Shown one piece after another: positions 6,613 to 12,349 of a stretch of 12,349 nt of DNA; position 1 is the stretch's first letter, and the number at the start of each line of letters is the position of its first letter. The DNA lies in NCBI GenBank assembly GCA_021786455.1, contig JAJYNF010000089.1:1-12349 (forward strand), given 5' to 3'. Under the pieces are notes generated by a model. It saw nothing but the letters and a program-made list of their open reading frames with translations, ran no database searches and was not told where the DNA came from. Both the position numbers and the translations under genes were made by a program. The stretch comes from Acidobacteriota bacterium. GTDB lineage: Bacteria; Acidobacteriota; Terriglobia; UBA7540.

Positions 6613-7069
6613 AGACTGGGACCCAAAAATCGAGATTGGCGGGTGGGGAGCGTCGGAAAGGTCGCTCACCCTGGCGGGATGTGGGGTATAGAGATTTTGC
6701 GAGAAATCTTTGACGCACCCCCAGAGGGTGAACGATGAACGAAAGCCTACCGCCATGGATTCTGCCCATCAAGCTGGAAAAGAGTTCGGAGCGGCTGACG
6801 AGTTTGGGCGGGCGGGTGATGTTGGAGGAGTCGGCCCGGCTCGCTTGCGCCGCGCTGAGAGGTCGAGGGAAGGAGAACGTAAGGTGAAAGAACAAGGCGG
6901 GAGTGTCGGCGGGGCCGCGAACCGACCCGCCAAAAGTGTGGACGTACCCGGGAAAACGGCGTTGGGCAGAGCGGTGCCAAAACTCACTGACCCAAGCCCC
7001 GCGTGAGCAAGCCTCTCACCGCCCCACAGAAGCCATCACTCCACGCAATCTCGATTCTTGGGTCAGTCC
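6613..7069. mobile_element. Putative IS remnant or MITE-like element bounded by imperfect inverted repeats
   Basis: The left end (6613-6641) and right end (7044-7069) are imperfect reverse complements. They share ACTG, then ACCCAA, then the ten-base core ATCGAGATTG, then CG, with small insertions in the left copy. Between them is about 400 bp with no intact gene, only a 50-codon transposase-like fragment. A third partial copy, ACTGACCCAAG (6986-6996), is perfectly inverted to 7057-7067. No clear target-site duplication was found at the outer edges. The stretch from 6552 to 7171 otherwise holds no supportable gene. The family was not identified, and an ordinary structured intergenic region remains possible. 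Confidence 0.45.
6735..6887 (+). pseudogene. 50-codon fragment resembling a transposase N-terminus
   Basis: ATG 6735 follows an AGAGGG-type ribosome-binding site and opens a 50-codon frame with GC-rich third positions, as expected of coding DNA here. The product starts MNESLPPWILPIKLEKSS and continues ERLTSLGGRVMLEESARL. From memory, the pattern LP-x-KLE, then LT, then GG resembles the N-termini of some DDE transposases (IS1380/IS4-like). A TGA stops the frame soon after, and no catalytic region follows in any frame. It lies inside the inverted-repeat unit 6613-7069, so I read it as the remnant of that element's transposase. A genuine small gene cannot be excluded. Confidence 0.35.
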
Positions 7070-7171
7070 AGAGGTGGGCCTTGCGCCATCGCTCCGGGCC
7101 AACCGCCCACATGCCGCTTTCCCCCGAGGCAACACTAAGCCACTCTATTGTGTGGTGATAGGCTGAGGCGG

Positions 7172-8050
7172 TCAAGGCCGGATATATGCGGCCCCACAGA
7201 CGAACAGACCTTGGGGTGTCTCTTCACAATGGATCACCCGAATGGCGCAGAAAATACTGCCTTGGTGGGGAAGGTACGGGACGGCCGCTTCCATCAGGGT
7301 TCCCACGTCATAATGTTTTCGGCTCGTGAAGCCAACCCCCCCACGAGAGATGTCGGTCGTCTCCACAACTTCTTCGCCGAATTGGGGATGGCGCAGGCAG
7401 GCGGCCATGCGCAGACGCACGCGTGGCTGTTGCCTTTCGTCGCGCGTGCGCAGCGGCTGAGGTGGCGCCGTGTCAACGGTGGGAGCTCGCGGTTCTTCTG
7501 GGTTTCGGTCGCTCGAAAGCGCCGGTCTCCAAAGGGTCATGTCAGCACAACGCGCGCAGTGAAGGGAGAGCCTCCGATTGACTTCAAAAACTTCGGCTTC
7601 CGAGGCATCCAGATAGGCGACTTTGCGGCTGTGACAAGCCGCGCATTCGAGCAGCACGCGTGCCGCGGCGTGCTCGCCCTCGGTTAGTTCCGGAAAATCG
7701 ATCCCCCAAGGGTTCGCCGCATCGTCGAGGAAGGCAATCCCGTAATGATAACCGTTTTCCAATCGCTGCACCTGACCCACTACCCGTGCCGGCGCTTCCT
7801 TGCCCGTGGTCTTGCAAAGGATGGTAATCTCTTGGTTCGGCGGTAGGACGCGGTGGAAGAATATCTTGGCGCCGTGCCGACTGACGACAACCGTATGCCC
7901 TGGCTCAAAGAAATCCACGCCGCGCGCGTCCGAGCCTCCTACTTCAATTGGCAGCACCAGTGAAATTCGGTCGCTGCGCCGGCGCGTTGGCGCGGGCGGC
8001 ACAGCCTCCCCCATATGCGCGAACTGAACCGATAGCTTTCCGTCATCCAT
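7172..8050 (-). CDS. Two-PilZ-domain protein with a central CxxC-CxxC zinc-ribbon-like module
   Basis: This 292-residue soluble protein has three parts. Residues about 23-110 form an N-terminal PilZ-like barrel with R24-x3-R28, but the second c-di-GMP motif is degenerate (VVSRHG, residues 55-60, lacks the leading Asp/Asn). Residues about 133-172 hold CAAC (136-139) and CARC (165-168), a spacing typical of a zinc ribbon. After a Pro/Arg-rich linker, residues 206-290 form a second PilZ domain with R206-x3-R210 and an intact DISRGG (233-238), which should bind c-di-GMP. The architecture suggests a c-di-GMP receptor whose zinc module contacts a partner or nucleic acid; the output is unknown. ATG 8050 is the first start in frame and has only a weak ribosome-binding site. 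ATG 8014 would remove 12 residues without touching a domain. Confidence 0.88.
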   Translation of the reverse strand: MDDGKLSVQFAHMGEAVPPAPTRRRSDRISLVLPIEVGGSDARGVDFFEPGHTVVVSRHGAKIFFHRVLPPNQEITILCKTTGKEAPARVVGQVQRLENGYHYGIAFLDDAANPWGIDFPELTEGEHAAARVLLECAACHSRKVAYLDASEAEVFEVNRRLSLHCARCADMTLWRPALSSDRNPEEPRAPTVDTAPPQPLRTRDERQQPRVRLRMAACLRHPQFGEEVVETTDISRGGVGFTSRKHYDVGTLMEAAVPYLPHQGSIFCAIRVIHCEETPQGLFVCGAAYIRP

Positions 8051-8273
8051 GATTTTTCTTATCCCAGGTCGAGAAGCCCGCCGGAAGGCAGAGCCTCCGA
8101 TAGCCTGCCGCTGGCTTCTGCCCTACAGACCCTTCACTCGACGTTCAGACCCGGTCCACGCCCCGTGCGCCAGACATTCCACAGTCGCGCGGAAAGCGAT
8201 GATGATGTATTCGGCAACTGCGGCCTGGACTTGAGGGTGGAATTACGCCAAGGGCAGGGGAAAAAGGCTCAGG

Positions 8274-9134
8274 CTAAGGCAAGGGGGTATAGCTCACCGA
8301 TTGCACATAGAAATACCGAGTCACGTTGGCGGTCGCTACGCCGCCCCAATTAGGGTTATCGGTGCCCCAGTGATTGATCATGAAGTGCGCGGGGGCGCTG
8401 GGCACGTTGGTGGTGTGGGTTGCCATGAGCTGGCCATCCACGTAATAGGTGATGCTTCCTGGCTGCCAAATGAATTTATAAGTATAGAACTTTGTCGCCA
8501 CGTTCAGACCGCTGACCGCGCTGTAAGTTTCCTCGTTGCTTGTTGGAGCGGTTGAAGGATTCGGGTTCAGCCAGTTGACCATGTAAAGAGTGTCGGATGG
8601 ATCGTCACCGGTTGGAACGTACTCCTCGTAGCCGGGAAATTCAAAGTCAATCTCTGTTTCCGAATTGTTAACGTAGATGAAGCCGGCAGAAACGCTGCCG
8701 GAAACCGGTGTGCCGTCGCCAGTGGGCGAGGTCGCAGTCGAAGACATGCGCATGACCCATTGATAGGTTCCATAGCCATAGGTCTTCCGGGTGTAAATTT
8801 CCGCGCCGTCGGAAATGAAGCCTGTGCACGTGTCCACTGTGCCGACGCTTTGGGTCAGAACTAGCGTCAGGTATCCACCACCAACCAAAACATGGCTCGG
8901 AACAAAGTATCCGATATGATCGCAGGGGATATAACCCGGAGCACGCCCGTTGGCGACCACCCAAAAATGCGTGTCGAGCGACGTGCCCGTAAAGTTGACC
9001 GTCCATCCGGAATTTGAAGGCTTCGATTTGGAGCCCTGTGAGGCCGCAAGGGATAATCCCAGGGTTACAAGGAACATCCCTGCGAGCGCAGCCGCCCGCT
9101 TGCAAGTCCTTCCAAGTTCTTCGATTCCGACCAT
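8274..9134 (-). CDS. Secreted glycoside hydrolase family 16 (beta-glucanase-like)
   Basis: This 286-residue protein has a signal sequence (basic start with Arg9 and Lys12, hydrophobic core about 14-30, probable cleavage near AAS/QG at 31-34). A GH16 jelly-roll domain fills the rest. EIDFE (161-165) is the catalytic ExDxE motif: Glu161 is the expected nucleophile, Asp163 the helper and Glu165 the acid/base. YKFIWQPGSITYYVDG (219-234) and INHWGTDNPNWGG (253-265) are typical later GH16 strands. The family hydrolyses beta-1,3 or beta-1,3-1,4 glucans and related galactans outside the cell; the exact glycan is not readable. AGGAGG (9149-9144) lies nine bases before the start. The gene is transcribed divergently from the gamma-glutamyltransferase and shows no obvious partner genes. 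Confidence 0.9.
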   Translation of the reverse strand: MVGIEELGRTCKRAAALAGMFLVTLGLSLAASQGSKSKPSNSGWTVNFTGTSLDTHFWVVANGRAPGYIPCDHIGYFVPSHVLVGGGYLTLVLTQSVGTVDTCTGFISDGAEIYTRKTYGYGTYQWVMRMSSTATSPTGDGTPVSGSVSAGFIYVNNSETEIDFEFPGYEEYVPTGDDPSDTLYMVNWLNPNPSTAPTSNEETYSAVSGLNVATKFYTYKFIWQPGSITYYVDGQLMATHTTNVPSAPAHFMINHWGTDNPNWGGVATANVTRYFYVQSVSYTPLP

Positions 9135-9238
9135 GAGTGGACGCCTCCTGCATTTGGCGATTAACTCGCGTAGATCCGTCGCGCCGCGAGACGTTTCGGC
9201 TCGCTATCCCTTCTCGACCCTAGTCCCTGCCTGAATTT

Positions 9239-9267
9239 ACGCTACACGTCGGCGAATTCTGAGTCAA
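9239..9267 (-). promoter_or_regulatory. Candidate promoter for the GH16 gene
   Basis: TTGACT (9267-9262) is a five-of-six match to the -35 consensus. It stands 17 bp from TAGCGT (9244-9239), a weak -10. Transcription would begin near 9232, about 98 nt before the GH16 start. The weak -10 makes this tentative. Confidence 0.3.
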
Positions 9268-9348
9268 GCCTGCCTTCGCCTAGGGCTAAGCTGTCAGCCG
9301 ATTGCGCCGCTTGTTATTCTTACCCATGACGCATAAACTGCTCACGCG

Positions 9349-11067
9349 ATGCGGCGTTTACTCCTTTCCATGGTTATTCTTAGGTTAGTATTCATATGTG
9401 GCATGAAGTGTCGCGCTCAATCACGCTCGAATCAGGGACTTTTCGACCGTTCCCAAGCCCGCTCGATGGTCATTACGACCCAGGGGATTGTGGCGACCAG
9501 TCAAACGCTTGCCTCCCAGGCTGGCGCGCAGATTCTGGCGCGAGGCGGTTCTGCGGTTGATGCAGCCATTGCTGCGGACGCCGTATTGGGGGTCGTCGAG
9601 CCGATGAATAGCGGCATCGGCGGGGACATATTCGCCATGGACTGGAACTCGAAAACCGGCAAATTAACTGGGATTAACGCCAGCGGGTGGGCTCCAGAAA
9701 AGCTTACACCAGCGTTCTTGCGCAAGAAAGGTTTTACCGAGATGCCTTCCACCAGCATCTATTCCGTCACGGTTCCAGGCTGCGTGGAGGGTTGGGCCAA
9801 ACTGCATGCGCGGTTCGGCCGCCTTCCTTGGCGCGAGCTATTTCAGCCTGCGATCTATTACGCCGGGCATGGCTTTCCGGTTACGGAATGGATTCACGCT
9901 TACTGGCAGGCCGAGGAGTCGAAGCTGGCGCGAGATCCGAACGCTCGCCGCGTTTTCCTTCCAGAGGGTCACGCTCCGGCCGTGGGCCAGATTTTTCGCA
10001 ACCCTGATTACGCCAAAGCTCTCGAATTGATTGCCGCGCAGGGTGCGAAGGTATTCTATCGTGGCGCCATCGCGCGCGCCATCCTCGAGACCTCAGACCA
10101 TCTCGGGGGTGTCATGACGGCGAGCGACCTCGCGGACTTTTCCTCAGAATGGGTCACGCCCATCTCGACCACTTACCGTGGTTGGAAGGTTTACGAGTTG
10201 CCCCCCAACGGCCAAGGCATGGCCACCCTAGAAATGCTGAACATCTTTGAAAGATTTCCTTTGCCCCAATGGGGTTTCGACAGCGCTGACGCCCTCCAGG
10301 TCAAAATGGAAGCTCAGAAACTTGCCTACGCCGACCTGTTTCGTTATAACGGCGACCCGCGATTTGCCAAGATTCCTGTGCAGGGGATCATTTCCAAGGC
10401 TTACGCTCGCCAACGCGCGGCAACCATTGACCTCCGTCATGCGCACTGCCCGGTGGCTCCGGGTAAGCCGGGCCGCTTCGGCAGCGAGACGGTTTATCTG
10501 GCGGCCGTGGACCATCACGGCAACATTGTCTCTTTCATTCAAAGCCTCTCAGCGTCGTTTGGGTCGGGCATCGTGGTGGATCATTTTGGTTTTCCGTTGC
10601 AGAACCGCGGTGCCGGCTTTGTCCTCGATTCTGGATCTCCGGATGTTCTCGCCCCGCGCAAGCGGCCTTTCCATACGATCATTCCCGCTTTTATGGAAAA
10701 GGGAAGCATTCATATTGGGTTTGGCATCATGGGCGGCCTCAACCAGCCGCAGGCACAGGCGCAATTTGTTTCCGACATTGTGGATGACGGTATGAACATT
10801 CAGTCGGCGCTCGAAGCGCCGCGGTTCACCAACCTAAGCCACGGAGGTTGCTCGTTGATGATTGAGGATCGAGTGCCGCGCGCCATTCGTCTGGAGCTCG
10901 AGCGGCGTGGCCAGAAGCTTGAGACTCGCGGCGACTATTGCATGTGGATGGGCGGCGGCCAGGCTGTGCTGCACGATTCGGCCACGGGGGTCAATTACGG
11001 TGCCTCGGACCCGCGAAAAGACGGCGAGGCAATCCCCCAACCCGACCCCTATTTCGGAAAACACTGA
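9349..11067 (+). CDS. Exported gamma-glutamyltransferase family protein, YwrD-like
   Basis: This 572-residue Ntn-hydrolase precursor has a signal sequence (MRRLLLSMVILRLVFICG, cleavage near residue 23-24), so it should act in the periplasm or outside the cell. Thr381 in SETVYLAAVD aligns with E. coli GGT Thr391, the self-cleavage site and catalytic nucleophile. GNIVSFIQS and FGSGIVV follow, then QNRGAGFVLD and KRPFHTIIP (438-446). GG at 462-463 matches the oxyanion-hole glycines. These motifs fit the YwrD-like branch better than canonical GGT. The canonical RExAP carboxylate-binding motif is replaced by SGWAP (112-116), so the Arg is absent and glutathione may not be the preferred substrate. 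The likely reaction is hydrolysis or transfer of gamma-glutamyl or related amides. ATG 9349 lacks a strong ribosome-binding site but is the only start giving the signal peptide. Confidence 0.92.
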   Translation: MRRLLLSMVILRLVFICGMKCRAQSRSNQGLFDRSQARSMVITTQGIVATSQTLASQAGAQILARGGSAVDAAIAADAVLGVVEPMNSGIGGDIFAMDWNSKTGKLTGINASGWAPEKLTPAFLRKKGFTEMPSTSIYSVTVPGCVEGWAKLHARFGRLPWRELFQPAIYYAGHGFPVTEWIHAYWQAEESKLARDPNARRVFLPEGHAPAVGQIFRNPDYAKALELIAAQGAKVFYRGAIARAILETSDHLGGVMTASDLADFSSEWVTPISTTYRGWKVYELPPNGQGMATLEMLNIFERFPLPQWGFDSADALQVKMEAQKLAYADLFRYNGDPRFAKIPVQGIISKAYARQRAATIDLRHAHCPVAPGKPGRFGSETVYLAAVDHHGNIVSFIQSLSASFGSGIVVDHFGFPLQNRGAGFVLDSGSPDVLAPRKRPFHTIIPAFMEKGSIHIGFGIMGGLNQPQAQAQFVSDIVDDGMNIQSALEAPRFTNLSHGGCSLMIEDRVPRAIRLELERRGQKLETRGDYCMWMGGGQAVLHDSATGVNYGASDPRKDGEAIPQPDPYFGKH

Positions 11068-11165
11068 GTTCTCTGCCGGCGAGACGTCTGAGCTCGGGAA
11101 GCCTGTAAGATTTTAATGAGCCTCAATTTTTCTCCTCGCCTGCCGATAAAAGTTAGGGAATGTCA

Positions 11166-11462
11166 ATGCCACTCCAGTTCCCGGCTCGGCGTCCTGGTCG
11201 TCGCGTCATCTCGAAGGCCGCGGTAGTGGTTTTCGAGGTGGACGACGAGACCCAAAGCGCCAAAGCCACAACCGTGGATATCTCGGAGCACGGCGCTCGC
11301 CTTAGGCTGGCGCAGGCACTCCTCACCCCTGGGCAAATCTTGGAGTTCAAGACCGACGAAGATGCGAAAGTTCTCCGTTGCCGAGTCGTATGGACCGGGG
11401 AGCTGAAGTCTGACCAGCAGGCGGAAGCAGGGCTGGAGTTTCTCATCCCGCGGGATGTTTAG
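11166..11462 (+). CDS. Small single-domain PilZ protein
   Basis: This 98-residue protein is a PilZ domain with little else. It has an Arg-rich N-terminus (ARRPGRRV, supplying RxxxR at about residues 8-13), DISEHG (38-43, the DxSxxG motif) and a late GLEFL strand (89-93). Both c-di-GMP contact motifs are intact, so binding is expected and the protein would be a cytoplasmic adaptor. I chose ATG 11166 because AGGGA ends six bases upstream; ATG 11160, two codons earlier, would touch that site. It follows the gamma-glutamyltransferase by about 100 bp on the same strand, with no functional link visible. Confidence 0.85.
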   Translation: MPLQFPARRPGRRVISKAAVVVFEVDDETQSAKATTVDISEHGARLRLAQALLTPGQILEFKTDEDAKVLRCRVVWTGELKSDQQAEAGLEFLIPRDV

Positions 11463-11692
11463 GTCAACCTTAACCGTCCCCCGCGTCAGGCCGAGTCAAA
11501 CCCTGCTAACTTCCGTCGGCCGTTGTTCGGACCCCTGGCGCGCCAAAGGCAACAGCCGCTGGCCCAAGCGGGCTGGGTTGGAAGCTGCTCCCCCGGCGCC
11601 GCGTATCTGTTACCGGTAACCCGATATTCTCCGTCAGCGGCTTAACCTCGAGCAAGCCTCTTGAGCCGCGCTTCGCCCGATCGGTTATTGAA

Positions 11693-11745
11693 ATTGGCGA
11701 TTGGAACCGTAAGAATAGGGGATTGGGCGAGCACGGGAAAATTGG
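11693..11745 (+). repeat. Four scattered ATTGG copies
   Basis: ATTGG occurs at 11693, 11700, 11722 and 11741, two of the copies within GATTGG. The surrounding stretch 11463-11722 holds no supportable gene. The cluster sits before or inside the uncertain start region of the serine hydrolase gene. It could be degenerate repeat DNA or binding sites, or chance. Confidence 0.2.
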
Positions 11746-12349
11746 ATTCAACGGGGTCCGCGTCAGGCGGCCGCGGAATTTGCAAGTTTTTGCCGTGGCG
11801 CTGGGTGTGGCATGCTTACCCGTTTTTGCTGGGCAGCAAGGAAGGATTGTTGCCCCAATGCACCATAATCCAGCGATTGCGGCCAGGCGAACGGCCCGTG
11901 TTCGTCTCTTGCCAGCCAAGAGATCATCTACCAAGACAATCCCTGCTATCTCAGAGCCGCTGACGCGCCGCCGGCTCCAAAACTTCCTTGCGCCTCTTTG
12001 TACGGAACTCATGAAGAAGTATCAAATTCCGGGGGCAGCATTTGTCTTGGTTAAAGATGGCAAGATTTTTTTTGCTCAAGGTTATGGATGGGCAAATCTG
12101 CAAAAACGAACTCCAGTGGATCCTCGGCGCACGGTCTTTCGCGTTGCGTCGGTGACGAAACTTTTCACCACGGTGGCCGTATTGCAGTTGGCCGAGCAGG
12201 GGAAGCTGGACCTCCACACGGATGTCAATCGTTACCTCAAGCGTTTCCAGTTACCCGAAAAGTACCGTCGGCCCGTCACCTTATCCGCCCTGCTCACCCA
12301 TACGGCGGGTTTTGAAGATCTCTCGATTGGCGTCGCGGCTCGTCAACCG
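11723..12349 (+). CDS. Beta-lactamase/esterase-family serine hydrolase, 3' end off the right edge
   Basis: The frame runs to the right edge without a stop. From residue 97 (numbering from TTG 11723) it matches the class C beta-lactamase/penicillin-binding-like family: MKKYQIPGAAFVLVKDGK, GYGWANL, then VASVTK with the nucleophile in S143-V-T-K146, LAEQGKLDL and LLTHTAGF. The Tyr-x-Asn motif would lie beyond the edge. Members act as peptidases, esterases or beta-lactamases, usually exported; the activity is not readable. The start is uncertain. The first ATG is 11858, but the residues before it (VRVRRPRNLQVFAVALG, then VACLPVFAG) look like a signal peptide with an AxA-like cleavage site. TTG 11723 is therefore proposed, although its AGGGG ribosome-binding site is too close. 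The frame is open back to a stop at 11507. Confidence 0.8.
   Translation, partial: MGEHGKIGFNGVRVRRPRNLQVFAVALGVACLPVFAGQQGRIVAPMHHNPAIAARRTARVRLLPAKRSSTKTIPAISEPLTRRRLQNFLAPLCTELMKKYQIPGAAFVLVKDGKIFFAQGYGWANLQKRTPVDPRRTVFRVASVTKLFTTVAVLQLAEQGKLDLHTDVNRYLKRFQLPEKYRRPVTLSALLTHTAGFEDLSIGVAARQP

Noticed and set aside
6582..6626. Longer MerR N-terminus starting at 6626
   Set aside because: The extension overlaps the left inverted repeat and has no ribosome-binding site, whereas ATG 6551 has AGGTGG at the right distance.
11506..12012. 168-codon minus-strand frame
   Set aside because: It overlaps the serine hydrolase signal and N-terminal region on the other strand and has no domain or ribosome-binding site support.
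1..12349. CRISPR array, rRNA, integrase or prophage genes
   Set aside because: No regularly spaced direct repeats, rRNA-like conserved stretches, or integrase/phage structural motifs were found on either strand.

Overview
The window is GC-rich bacterial chromosome with densely packed genes on both strands. Its mix (two PilZ proteins, a secreted GH16 glycosidase, a YwrD-type gamma-glutamyltransferase, a secreted beta-propeller and a serine beta-lactamase/esterase) and its GC-rich codon use suggest a soil-type heterotroph, most likely Acidobacteriota. That assignment is inference: no phylogenetic marker is present apart from a tRNA.

Left region (1-4696). A minus-strand cluster reads SDR dehydrogenase (3168-2395), RidA-family deaminase (2298-1852), PLP-dependent D-serine dehydratase/D-threonine aldolase-like enzyme (1761-667), then a multi-pass membrane protein of unknown function (576 to beyond the left edge). 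An APC-superfamily amino-acid permease (3332-4696) points the other way from a 163-bp shared promoter region in which the -10 boxes of the two directions overlap. Together these genes look like an uptake and catabolism module for a hydroxy or D-amino acid. The PLP enzyme would produce an enamine or aldehyde, RidA would clear 2-aminoacrylate-type intermediates, and the SDR would handle an oxidation step.

Middle region (4754-7171). A putative exported beta-propeller protein (4754-5755) is followed by a 12-bp perfect hairpin. A tRNA-Pro(GGG) and a MerR-family regulator lie on the minus strand. Upstream of the MerR gene is a stretch of over 600 bp with no intact gene. It holds a roughly 457-bp unit bounded by imperfect inverted repeats, with a 50-codon reading frame resembling a transposase N-terminus. 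This looks like an IS remnant or MITE-like element.

Right region (7172-12349). This holds a minus-strand PilZ / CxxC-CxxC zinc-ribbon-like / PilZ protein, a minus-strand secreted GH16 glycosidase, a divergent plus-strand exported YwrD-like gamma-glutamyltransferase, a small single-domain PilZ protein, and the 5' part of a secreted beta-lactamase/esterase-family (SxxK) hydrolase cut by the right edge. These genes do not form an evident single pathway. Two incomplete genes (left membrane protein, right hydrolase) run off the window.
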